Positions 41,295 to 48,468 of a stretch of DNA of 48,468 nucleotides are shown piece by piece. Under the pieces are notes generated by a model that worked only from the letters and a program-made list of their open reading frames with translations, ran no database searches and had not been told where the DNA came from. The first letter of the stretch is position 1. Every line of letters starts with the position of its first letter. Origin of the DNA: JBELMB01 sp042088665 (GTDB lineage: Bacteria; Pseudomonadota; Alphaproteobacteria; Rhodobacterales; Rhodobacteraceae); contig JBELMB010000018.1 of the NCBI GenBank assembly GCA_042088665.1, positions 1-48,468 on the forward strand, given 5' to 3'. A program made the translations under genes and the position numbers.

Positions 41295-42566
41295 ATGGAT
41301 TCGATTGTTGTGACGGGTGGTGGCCCGCTGAGTGGGGAAATCCCGATTGCCGGTGCCAAGAACGCCTGCCTGACGCTGATGCCGGCCACGCTGCTGAGCG
41401 AAGACCCGCTGACGCTGACCAATGCGCCGCGGCTCTCGGATATCCGGACCATGTCGCTGCTGCTGCAGTCGCTGGGGGCAGAAGTCACCGCATTGAACGA
41501 CGGCAAGGTGCTCGCCATGTCGAGCCATGGGCTGACATCGCAGCGCGCAGAGTATGACATCGTGCGCAAGATGCGTGCCTCGATCCTCGTGCTGGGGCCC
41601 TTGCTGGCGCGCACCGGCTATGCCGAGGTCTCCTTGCCGGGCGGCTGCGCCATCGGTGCGCGCCCCGTGGACCTGCATCTCAAGGCCATGGAGGCGCTGG
41701 GCGCAGAGATGGACCTGCGCGACGGCTATGTCCATGCCAAGGCGCCCGCGGGGGGCTTGCTTGGCGGCGTGGTGGATTTCCCGCTTGTGTCGGTCGGGGC
41801 TACGGAGAATGCGCTGATGGCCGCCGTGCTGGCGAAAGGCACGTCGGTGCTGAAGAATGCCGCCCGCGAGCCCGAGATTGTCGATCTGGCGCATTGTCTG
41901 CGCGGCATGGGGGCGCAGATCTCTGGCGATGGCACCTCCGTGATCGAAGTGCAGGGGGTGGACAGTCTGCATGGTGCGACCCACAGCGTCGTGACGGATC
42001 GCATCGAGCTGGGCACCTACATGCTTGCGCCCGCGATCTGCGGCGGCGAAGTGACCTGCCTCGGCGGGCGGATCGAACTGGTGGAGGCCTTTTGCGAACG
42101 GCTTGATGCCGCCGGCATCTCGGTCGAGCAAACCGACCGCGGCCTGAAGGTGGCGCGCCGCCATGACCGTGCAACCTCTGTCGACGTGGTGACAGAGCCC
42201 TTCCCGGGCTTTCCCACGGATCTGCAGGCGCAGATGATGGCCTTGATGTGCACGTCGGACGGTGTCGCCGTGCTCGAAGAGCGGATCTTCGAGAACCGCT
42301 TCATGCATGCGCCGGAACTGGTGCGCATGGGTGCGCGGATCGATGTATCAGGCGGGACGGCCAAGGTCACCGGCGTGGATCGCCTGCGCGGCGCGCCGGT
42401 GATGGCCACCGACCTGCGGGCCTCGGTTTCCTTGATCCTTGCGGGCCTCGCGGCTGAAGGCGAGACCATCGTGAACCGGGTCTATCACCTTGATCGCGGG
42501 TACGAGAACGTCGAGGAAAAGCTGTCGGCGCTTGGCGCAAGAATCGAGCGGGTGCAGGGCATATGA
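41295..42566 (+). CDS. murA: UDP-N-acetylglucosamine 1-carboxyvinyltransferase MurA
   Basis: A 423-residue cytosolic enzyme for the first committed step of peptidoglycan synthesis, transfer of enolpyruvate from PEP to UDP-GlcNAc. Lys22 in GAKNACL and Cys118 in PGGCAIGARPVD are the expected active-site residues; Cys118 also means it should be sensitive to fosfomycin. Length and C terminus are standard. Its stop overlaps the DUF2948 start by ATGA. Order in this block (murA, DUF2948, hisD, UPF0262) is typical for Rhodobacterales. Confidence 0.97.
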   Translation: MDSIVVTGGGPLSGEIPIAGAKNACLTLMPATLLSEDPLTLTNAPRLSDIRTMSLLLQSLGAEVTALNDGKVLAMSSHGLTSQRAEYDIVRKMRASILVLGPLLARTGYAEVSLPGGCAIGARPVDLHLKAMEALGAEMDLRDGYVHAKAPAGGLLGGVVDFPLVSVGATENALMAAVLAKGTSVLKNAAREPEIVDLAHCLRGMGAQISGDGTSVIEVQGVDSLHGATHSVVTDRIELGTYMLAPAICGGEVTCLGGRIELVEAFCERLDAAGISVEQTDRGLKVARRHDRATSVDVVTEPFPGFPTDLQAQMMALMCTSDGVAVLEERIFENRFMHAPELVRMGARIDVSGGTAKVTGVDRLRGAPVMATDLRASVSLILAGLAAEGETIVNRVYHLDRGYENVEEKLSALGARIERVQGI

Positions 42567-43039
42567 CCGAAGACGCGCGTTTCGAAGAAGGCGGCACGCG
42601 GCCTCTGAACCTTGGCGCCTTCGATGGCGACGATCTGCAGGTGGTGTCCAGCCTTGTGCAGGACGCTGTCTTTCCGGTCACGGAAGTTCGCTGGGAAAAG
42701 GGGCGTGGCCGCCTTGGTCTGTTGCTGAACCGTGTCCGCTGGGAAGACGTGGACGCCGCGCGCCGCACGGGCCGCCCGGTGGAGCGGGTACAGGCGTTGC
42801 TGGTGATCGATCATGTTCTGGGCGTGGCGAGCCAGGGGGTCGACCGCAGTGATGCGGGCACGATCCTGCAGGCGCTGAGCCTCAGTTGGACGCCGGGCGA
42901 AGATGCCGCCGGGATGGTGGAGATCACTCTGGCCGGGGATGGCGCATTGCGCGCCAGTGTCGAAGCGCTGGAGGTTCGTCTGCGCGACGTGACACGGCCT
43001 TACATTGCGCCGTCGGGCAAGGTGCCAGATCACGGCTGA
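42563..43039 (+). CDS. DUF2948 family protein
   Basis: A 158-residue protein found immediately after murA in Rhodobacterales. DARFEEGGTRPLNLGAFD at the start, VRWEKGRGRLGLLLNRVRWED in the middle and GMVEITLAGDGALRASVEALEVRLRDV near the end match this family. It has no signal or membrane segment. The function is unknown. It overlaps murA by 4 bp, so both are made from one mRNA. Confidence 0.85.
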   Translation: MTEDARFEEGGTRPLNLGAFDGDDLQVVSSLVQDAVFPVTEVRWEKGRGRLGLLLNRVRWEDVDAARRTGRPVERVQALLVIDHVLGVASQGVDRSDAGTILQALSLSWTPGEDAAGMVEITLAGDGALRASVEALEVRLRDVTRPYIAPSGKVPDHG

Positions 43040-43351
43040 CATGACGCCGGGTGACTTCACGAGGGTTCAGCGGGCCTTGGCTGGTCCGCCCCCTGTGTGA
43101 TCCGGCAAAGACTGAACTGATCGCAATCGACAAGGCCGGGGCAGACCCGGGCCGGATCAAACTGGCCCCGTAGTCTTTTGCAAGCAGATCGTGACGCGTG
43201 CCGCTGCTGAGGCTGGGCCTTGGCGGGCCCCGACATCGATCACGATCCCCTACGAGACCGGCTTGCCCCGTGCCGCCCGGTCAAGGGTGTTGACCCGTCT
43301 TGTGACCCCGCGCGCGCCGGGCTACATGCGGGACCGACCCAGGAGGATGTG
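43040..43351. other. 312-bp gap before hisD
   Basis: No gene is seen. The right end holds the likely hisD promoter and ribosome site (43300-43346). The rest is GC-rich with no clear hairpin or repeat. Confidence 0.6.
43300..43346 (+). promoter_or_regulatory. Candidate hisD promoter and strong ribosome site
   Basis: TTGTGA (43300-43305) and TACATG (43323-43328) are separated by 17 bp, and a consensus AGGAGG (43341-43346) precedes the ATG by 5 bases. The ribosome site decides the hisD start over longer upstream frames. The promoter match is moderate. Confidence 0.35.
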
Positions 43352-44653
43352 ATGCCCGTATTTCTCGACACCACGGATCAGGACTTTGAGACCGGTTTTG
43401 CGACGCTTCTGTCTGCCAAGCGCGAAGACAGTCCCGATGTCGATCACGTCGTGGCCGAGATCATTGCGGATGTCCGCGCGCGCGGTGACGACGCGGTCAT
43501 CGCGTTGACCCAACGGTTCGACCGGCTGGCCCTGACACCGCAGACGCTGCGCTTTTCGTCCGAAGAGATCGCCACAGAATGCGCCCGGGTGCCTGCGGCA
43601 GAGCGTCAGGCGCTGGAAACCGCGGCGGAGCGTATTCGCGCCTATCACCTGCGCCAGATGCCGGAGGATCAGCGCTGGACCGATGCGGCGGGGGCGGAGT
43701 TGGGCTGGCGCTGGAGCGCGGTTTCCGCCGCAGGACTTTACGTGCCGGGGGGGCTGGCGTCCTATCCGTCCTCGGTGCTCATGAATGCGATCCCGGCGAA
43801 GGTTGCAGGCGTAGAGCGCCTTGCCATAACCGTGCCGACGCCGGACGGCGCGGTGAACCCGCTGGTCTTGCTGGCGGCGCATCTGTCGGGGGTCGACGAG
43901 GTGTATCGCATCGGTGGTGCGCAGGCGATTGCCGCGCTGGCCTACGGCACGCAAAGCGTCGCCCCGGTGGACAAGATTACCGGTCCGGGCAATGCCTTTG
44001 TCGCCGCGGCCAAGCGCCGGGTGTTCGGCAAGGTCGGGATCGACATGATTGCTGGCCCGTCGGAGATCCTCGTGATTGCGGACGCCCAGAATGATCCCGA
44101 CTGGATCGCGCTGGACCTGATGAGCCAGGCGGAACATGACGAAAGCGCGCAGTCCTTGCTGATCACGAATGATGCCGCGTTCGGACAGGAAGTCGCAAGG
44201 GCCGTGGACCGCCGTCTGGAGACGCTGGAACGCCGCGCCATCGCAGGCGCATCCTGGCGCGACTTTGGCGCGGTGATCACCGTGCGCGACCTTGACGAGG
44301 CCGCCCGTCTGTCCAATCGCATTGCGCCGGAACACCTTGAGCTTTGTGTCGAAGATCCCGAGGCCCTGTCAGAGGCCTGTACCCATGCCGGGGCGATCTT
44401 TCTCGGGGCATGGACGCCAGAAGCAATCGGGGACTACGTTGGCGGCCCGAACCACGTGCTGCCCACGGCCCGCTCTGCGCGGTTTTCCTCCGGTCTCAGC
44501 GTGATGGATTTTCTCAAACGCACCACGCTGGCCAAGATGACCCCCGATGCGCTGCGCGCGGTGGGGCCAGCGGCAGAAATCCTTGCGAAATCGGAGAGCC
44601 TCGAAGCACACGGGCTGAGCGTCACGGCGCGGTTGCAAAAGCTCAATCGCTGA
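43352..44653 (+). CDS. hisD: Histidinol dehydrogenase HisD
   Basis: A 433-residue zinc enzyme that performs the last two oxidations of histidine synthesis, L-histidinol to L-histidine with NAD. The zinc ligands are Q259, H262, D361 and H420; the catalytic pair is E327-H328 in APEHLEL. GPGNAFVAAAKR (211-222) is the substrate loop. The length matches the family. The ATG at 43352 is set by AGGAGG. It stands apart from other his genes, as is common in this order. Confidence 0.97.
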   Translation: MPVFLDTTDQDFETGFATLLSAKREDSPDVDHVVAEIIADVRARGDDAVIALTQRFDRLALTPQTLRFSSEEIATECARVPAAERQALETAAERIRAYHLRQMPEDQRWTDAAGAELGWRWSAVSAAGLYVPGGLASYPSSVLMNAIPAKVAGVERLAITVPTPDGAVNPLVLLAAHLSGVDEVYRIGGAQAIAALAYGTQSVAPVDKITGPGNAFVAAAKRRVFGKVGIDMIAGPSEILVIADAQNDPDWIALDLMSQAEHDESAQSLLITNDAAFGQEVARAVDRRLETLERRAIAGASWRDFGAVITVRDLDEAARLSNRIAPEHLELCVEDPEALSEACTHAGAIFLGAWTPEAIGDYVGGPNHVLPTARSARFSSGLSVMDFLKRTTLAKMTPDALRAVGPAAEILAKSESLEAHGLSVTARLQKLNR

Positions 44654-44833
44654 GCGCTGCGGCGCCCGGCGCATCAGGTGACAGCGCCAGCCGGTCTGGT
44701 TCGGGCCTGCGGCGCCCGGCCTGTATGAGGCTGAGGCCCATAACACCCTGTGTCCATCAAACGATCCATTGATCGCGCGGGACGAGCGGGGCGAAGTCGG
44801 TCAGGACCCCGACCGGGTGCACCAAGAGGGCCA

Positions 44834-44890
44834 GGGGACACCAGCAAAGGCAGGGGACGCCAGCAAGTGCAGGGCGCCGCCAGCAAGTGC
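44834..44890. repeat. Three 19-bp direct repeats
   Basis: Units starting at 44834, 44853 and 44872 share CCAGCAA at the same spacing within a GGGGACRCCAGCAARKGCA consensus; the third is the most diverged. They sit just before the dispersed element at 44911. Confidence 0.6.
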
Positions 44891-44910
44891 GTTTCAAGGT
44901 GCCCCCTCCC

Positions 44911-44943
44911 TACCACCCTCTATCTTGGGGGGATTCGGTAAAG
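44911..44943 (+). repeat. Dispersed 33-bp element, copy 2
   Basis: This copy reads TACCACCCTC to GATTCGGTAAAG and matches 3681-3713 at 27 of 33 positions, in the same orientation after a similar CCCCCTCCC run. The CACCC/GGGGG arms would still pair except at one position. It lies in non-coding DNA, as does copy 1. Confidence 0.55.
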
Positions 44944-45159
44944 GGTCACTGAACACCTGCCGCTTTTCTTGTTTCATGCCGGGATCTTGCCTTGTTGCGT
45001 TCCGGTGCCTGGGTCAGGTCCACGCCACCATTGCTGGCCACACCGGACTGTCCCGCACAGGCCCGGAGGTTCGCCAAAAACCGACGCGCGCGGCTGGTCA
45101 CCGCATTGCCAGAGCCCGGCCCGCGCGTTAATTCTGGCTGACCTTTCAGGATCTTTGCC

Positions 45160-45639
45160 ATGACACGCATCGCTCATATCGAACTCGCCGATGACAACCT
45201 GCCGCCGCCAACGCCGGAGATCGAGCAGGAGCGCCGTGTCGCCATGTTCGACCTCATGGAAGAGAACACATTCGTTCTGCCGTCGCGCGACGATCGGCCC
45301 GTCCCGGCGGGGCCTTACAATGTGGGTCTGTCCATCCGCGAACGGCGGCTCGTATTTGACGTCACCACGGCCAGCCACGAAAAAGCGGCCGAGTTCCATC
45401 TGTCGCTGTCGCCCTTTCGACAAGTGGTGAAGGATTATTTCCAGATCTGCAAATCCTACTTCGAGGCCGTAAAATCCCTGCCGCCCAGCCAGATCGAGAC
45501 CATCGATATGGCCCGTCGCGGCATTCACGACGAAGGGGCGCGGATCCTGCAGGAACGGCTGGAGGGTAAGGTCGACGTGGACGATGGCACGGCCCGGCGG
45601 CTCTTTACCCTGATCTGTGTTCTGCATTTTGGGGGCTGA
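45160..45639 (+). CDS. UPF0262 family protein
   Basis: A 159-residue protein of the UPF0262 family, found mainly in alphaproteobacteria between hisD and a low-MW phosphatase gene. ERRVAMFDLMEENTF (24-38), FHLSLSPFRQVVKDYF (79-94) and AVKSLPPSQIETIDMARRG (102-120) are conserved stretches. It has no signal or membrane segment, and its role is unknown. The next gene starts within a few bases of its stop. Confidence 0.92.
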   Translation: MTRIAHIELADDNLPPPTPEIEQERRVAMFDLMEENTFVLPSRDDRPVPAGPYNVGLSIRERRLVFDVTTASHEKAAEFHLSLSPFRQVVKDYFQICKSYFEAVKSLPPSQIETIDMARRGIHDEGARILQERLEGKVDVDDGTARRLFTLICVLHFGG

Positions 45640-45646
45640 GGTGGGG

Positions 45647-46084
45647 GTGCTGCCACAGTCGGTCCTGTTTTGTTGCGATCACAACGCGGTGCGCTCTCCC
45701 ATGGCGGAGGGCATCATGAAAAAGCTTTACGGCACAATGACCTACGTGCAATCCGTCGGGGTCGTGAACGATCTTGAGATCGACGGCTTCGCGATTGCGG
45801 CCTGCCTTGAGATGGGGGTCGAGCTGGAACGCCACCGGGCCCGCAGCTTCGAGGAAATGGAGCAACGCGGCGAGATGCTGTCCGGCTTTGACGTGATCGT
45901 GACCCTGTCTCAGGCGTCGCAGCGCATGGCACTGGATCTGACGCGCTATTATCATCTGACAGTGGATTACTGGCCCATTCTGGACCCCACCGGGATCGGT
46001 GAGACCCGCGAACAAAAGCTGAATGCTTACCGCCAGACGCGCGACCAGATCCTGCGCCGGCTGGAGGGCACCTGGACGCCGTAA
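45647..46084 (+). CDS. Low-molecular-weight phosphatase family protein
   Basis: A 145-residue protein with the low-MW protein tyrosine phosphatase P-loop near its start: C10 and R16 in CDHNAVRS (C-x5-R). The acid motif is ILDPTG near residue 110. The family also includes arsenate reductases, but conserved linkage to UPF0262 and hisD points to a separate, unknown phosphatase role. The start is uncertain: GTG at 45647 is chosen, with GTG at 45641 or 45617 possible. Its second half (QTRDQILRRLEG) is standard for the group. Confidence 0.83.
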   Translation: MLPQSVLFCCDHNAVRSPMAEGIMKKLYGTMTYVQSVGVVNDLEIDGFAIAACLEMGVELERHRARSFEEMEQRGEMLSGFDVIVTLSQASQRMALDLTRYYHLTVDYWPILDPTGIGETREQKLNAYRQTRDQILRRLEGTWTP

Positions 46085-46213
46085 ATCTTTGCAAGGAGGT
46101 CGCCTTGGCGCTGGGCTTGCACGGGCTGGTTTGCCATCCTTGCGGTGACGACGCACGGCCGGCGCGGGATTCGCCACGCCTCTTTGCCGTCGCGGACAAG
46201 ACCGGAGGACAAG

Positions 46214-46609
46214 ATGGCGTCAGAAGTGATTGCGCGGTACTTCGCTGCGTTCAACGCAGGGGATGTGCCCGGCATGTTGGATTGCCTGTCAGAGGACGTG
46301 GCGCATCACGTCAACGAGGGGCAGATCCGACGGGGCAAGGCCGATTTCGAGGCCTTCTGCACCCATATGTCCCGCTGCTACCGCGAAGAGTTGACGGATA
46401 TGGTGATCTTGGCCTCCCCGGATGGCACGCGCGCTGCGGCGGAATACGTGGTGAACGGCACCTACCTGAAGACCGACAGCGGTTTGCCCGAGGCGCGCGA
46501 ACAGCGCTATTGCCTGCCCGCGGGGTCGTTCTTTTCGCTGGACGAAGGGCGGATCACCCGCGTCGTGACCTACTACAACCTCGCCGATTGGGTGCATCAG
46601 GTCTCATGA
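46214..46609 (+). CDS. NTF2-like ketosteroid isomerase-related protein
   Basis: A 131-residue single NTF2/SnoaL-type domain. VIARYFAAFNAGDVPGMLDCL (5-25) is the first helix pair, HVNEGQIRRGKADFEAF follows, and GRITRVVTYYNLADW ends the fold. The function is unknown. GGAGGACAAG precedes the ATG. Its stop overlaps the next start (ATGA), tying it to a GNAT acetyltransferase and, after 42 bp, a nitrilase-family enzyme. It has no signal peptide. Confidence 0.8.
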   Translation: MASEVIARYFAAFNAGDVPGMLDCLSEDVAHHVNEGQIRRGKADFEAFCTHMSRCYREELTDMVILASPDGTRAAAEYVVNGTYLKTDSGLPEAREQRYCLPAGSFFSLDEGRITRVVTYYNLADWVHQVS

Positions 46610-47181
46610 GGGTCGCGCGTCTGAAAGGCGCGCAGATCGAGGCTGCGCTGGGGGATCTTGCGGAGCTGCGGGTCTGCGTGTTTCGTGACTTTCCCTATCT
46701 CTACGACGGGGATCAGGCCTATGAGCAGCACTACATGCGCTCGTACCGCGACAACCCCGATGCCACCCTGGTCGTTGCGATGGATGGGGACCGGGTGATC
46801 GGGGCGGCGACGGGCATGCCGCTGGCCGACCACGCCGATGCCGCGCAGTTGACCGGCCCTGTCCCGCCGGTCGAACAGATCTACTACTGCGCCGAAAGCG
46901 TGCTTTTGCCTGCCTATCGCGGGCGCGGTCTGGGCCATGCCTTTTTCGACCACCGTGAGGCCGCGGCCCGCGCGCAAGGCTATGCCTACGCCCTGTTTTG
47001 TGGTGTGATCCGGCCCGACAATCACCCGGCGCGCCCCGCAGGATACCGCCCGCTGGATGCCTTCTGGCGCAAGCGCGGGTACGAAAAGGTAGACGGGGCC
47101 ATCGCCACGTTTCACTGGAAAGACATCGACCAGGCGGTTGAAACCCCGCACCAGTTACAGGTCTGGATGCGCGCGCTCTGA
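46606..47181 (+). CDS. GNAT family N-acetyltransferase
   Basis: A 191-residue acetyltransferase. The acetyl-CoA loop RGRGLGHAFF (105-114) fits the R/Q-x-x-G-x-G/A pattern. A stretch of strands before it (ATLVVAMDGDRVIGAATG) is standard. The substrate is unknown. It is coupled to the upstream NTF2-like gene and precedes a carbon-nitrogen hydrolase, which could act on the same amide-type metabolite. Confidence 0.83.
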   Translation: MRVARLKGAQIEAALGDLAELRVCVFRDFPYLYDGDQAYEQHYMRSYRDNPDATLVVAMDGDRVIGAATGMPLADHADAAQLTGPVPPVEQIYYCAESVLLPAYRGRGLGHAFFDHREAAARAQGYAYALFCGVIRPDNHPARPAGYRPLDAFWRKRGYEKVDGAIATFHWKDIDQAVETPHQLQVWMRAL

Positions 47182-47223
47182 CGGCTGTGTCGAACCGGAC
47201 CCACCGCAAACTGGAGACCAAGG

Positions 47224-48102
47224 ATGAAGATCGCAACCGCCGCCTATCCCATGGACCAGTTGTCCTCCTGGACGCATTATGCCGAGAAGCTTGAGCGCTG
47301 GGTGGCAGAGGCCGCGGGGCAGGGGGCCGAGCTGCTGGTCTTTCCGGAATACGGCGCGATGGAACTGGCCACTCTGGCCGGGCTTGACGTGGCGCGCGAC
47401 CTGCAGGCGTCGCTGAGGGCGGTCTCTGACCGGGTGCCGGAGGCGGATGCGCTGCATCAGGACCTCGCGGCGCGCTACGGCGTGCACATCCTCGCGGCCT
47501 CGGCCCCGGTCTATGATGGGTCGGGATTGCCGGTAAATCGCGCGCGTCTGGTGTGTCCCGAGGGGGGCATCGGAGTGCAGGACAAGCAGATCATGACGCG
47601 ATTCGAGCGTGAGGTCTGGGGCATTCGCCCCGGCGGCCCGCTGCATCTTTTCGAGACGGCGCTGGGCAGGATCGGCATCCTGATCTGCTACGATGCAGAG
47701 TTCCCGCTGTTGGGGCGGGCGCTGTCCGATGCAGATCTACTGCTGGTGCCTTCCTGCACGGAGGCCCTGACCGGATACAGCCGGGTGCGCATCGGCGCGA
47801 TGGCCCGCGCGCTGGAGTCGCAATGCGTGGCGGTCATGTCCTCGACGGTGGGGGCCTGTGACTGGTCGGAAGCGGTGGATGAAAACAGCGGCTGCGGCGG
47901 TGTCTTTGGTCCGCCGGATCTCGGTTTTCCCGCAACCGGGGTCTTGGCCGAGGGGCAGCTGGACGCGCCGGGGTGGTGTTTTGCAGAGGTGGATCCTGGC
48001 GCGGTCGCAGAGGTCCGTCGCGATGGCGCGGTCCTCAACCGCGCGCATTGGTTGGAGCAGAACGCGCGGTGGTCCCCGGCGCCGGTGTCTGTTCTGCGCT
48101 GA
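47224..48102 (+). CDS. Carbon-nitrogen hydrolase (nitrilase superfamily)
   Basis: A 292-residue nitrilase-superfamily enzyme with the full Glu-Lys-Cys triad: E42 in FPEYGA, K121 in QDKQIMTRFE and C155 in CYDAEFP. Such enzymes hydrolyse amides or nitriles; this one is more like the amidase branches. GGAGACCAAGG precedes the ATG. It is the last gene of a three-gene unit with GNAT and NTF2-like proteins. Confidence 0.87.
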   Translation: MKIATAAYPMDQLSSWTHYAEKLERWVAEAAGQGAELLVFPEYGAMELATLAGLDVARDLQASLRAVSDRVPEADALHQDLAARYGVHILAASAPVYDGSGLPVNRARLVCPEGGIGVQDKQIMTRFEREVWGIRPGGPLHLFETALGRIGILICYDAEFPLLGRALSDADLLLVPSCTEALTGYSRVRIGAMARALESQCVAVMSSTVGACDWSEAVDENSGCGGVFGPPDLGFPATGVLAEGQLDAPGWCFAEVDPGAVAEVRRDGAVLNRAHWLEQNARWSPAPVSVLR

Positions 48103-48396
48103 CCTCCCGGTGTTCCAGGTCTTGCGTGGCGCTGACTGGGGGGGCTTGGCCGGTGGGCGCCATCCCCTGCGTGCACCGGGATGAGCTGGGAAAGCGCGCT
48201 TGCGCTTGGAGAGTTGCTTGCCTGACCCCGGGGCCTTTGGCTGCGCGTCGCGCGGCGTCTGAAACGCGCTTCTTGCGCGTTGTGACAGGGCCATAAAGGG
48301 GACCTGCGAAAGATGAGGCTTGAAAATATGGACCGTTAAGCGCATATCGTCCCGCGATGGGTCCCCGACGTGGGGGCTGTAGTGACAGGAGAGACC
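48103..48396. other. 294-bp gap before infA
   Basis: No gene is seen. A small hairpin AAGCGC-GCTT-GCGCTT lies at 48192-48207. A promoter-like pair TTCTTG (48270-48275) and CATAAA (48292-48297), 16 bp apart, may drive infA. AGGAGAGACC sits before the infA start. Confidence 0.5.
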
Positions 48397-48468
48397 ATGG
48401 CCAAGGAAGATACGCTCGAATTTCCCGGTGTCGTGAAGGAACTTCTGCCGAATGCGACGTTTCGGGTC
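48397..48468 (+). CDS. infA: Translation initiation factor IF-1 (partial, 5' end)
   Basis: Only the first 24 codons are in the window. MAKEDTLEFPGVVKELLPNA is the standard alphaproteobacterial IF-1 N terminus. IF-1 is an OB-fold protein that binds the ribosomal A site during initiation. ACAGGAGAGACC precedes the ATG. The gene is cut by the window end, not broken. Confidence 0.95.
   Translation, partial: MAKEDTLEFPGVVKELLPNATFRV

Larger units (their letters stand above)
44654..45159. other. 506-bp gap between hisD and UPF0262
   Basis: I see no gene. The stretch contains a triplicated 19-bp unit (44834-44890) and, next to it, the second copy of the dispersed 33-bp element (44911-44943). A repeated TGCGGCGCCCGGC occurs near 44657 and 44709. 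The promoter for the UPF0262 unit should lie in the right part but no good -35/-10 pair is clear. Confidence 0.6.

Noticed and set aside
45647..46084. A second arsenate reductase
   Set aside because: The P-loop fits the general low-MW phosphatase fold, but its linkage to UPF0262 and hisD is a conserved housekeeping arrangement with no link to arsenic genes.

Overview
The window is GC-rich, densely coded and reads as chromosomal DNA of an alphaproteobacterium of the order Rhodobacterales (Roseobacter/Rhodobacter type). The best evidence is the conserved housekeeping block murA - DUF2948 - hisD - UPF0262 - low-MW phosphatase - ... - infA at the right end. The BluE-type threonine kinase in the cobalamin cluster and the serralysin-like RTX protease agree with this. 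This assignment comes from gene content and motifs only; no database search was run.

Layout, left to right. (1) 203-3471: an arsenate module, an ArsR-ArsC fusion, an arsenic-linked GAPDH and the organoarsenical exporter ArsJ. (2) 3855-9539: late cobalamin (nucleotide-loop) genes in two divergent, overlapping units, cobU-cobT-cobS leftward and phosphatase-bluE-cbiB-cobD rightward. (3) 9686-12983: a secreted M10/serralysin-like RTX protease with an array of exact 49-residue repeats, and a divergent single-domain response regulator. (4) 13621-25425: fourteen leftward genes with small gaps, facing a divergent LysR gene (25603-26505) and ending at a perfect 10-bp hairpin. They encode seven exported proteins, membrane and cytosolic redox proteins (ferric-reductase-like, siderophore-interacting, NmrA-like, CDGSH-glutamate synthase-like) and three NTF2-fold proteins. 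I know of no described system with this composition, and it is the main candidate for something new. (5) 26772-39684: a peptide-type ABC transporter with gamma-glutamyltransferase, a DUF1028 protein, a GntR/FCD regulator, an amidase, a Gfo/Idh/MocA oxidoreductase and an acetamidase/formamidase-like protein. This looks like uptake and hydrolysis of an amide or gamma-glutamyl compound. (6) 39939-48468: a 2H phosphoesterase, tRNA-Thr(GGT), the murA-hisD-UPF0262 block, an NTF2/GNAT/nitrilase trio and the first 24 codons of infA.

Non-coding structure includes several strong inverted repeats: 203-224, 13578-13603, 22989-23003, 29256-29280 and 33189-33212. A roughly 33-bp dispersed repeat occurs at 3681 and 44911. 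A degenerate 15-17-bp minisatellite family occurs at 3787-3871 and 37520-37726, with a related short stretch at 41238-41284.
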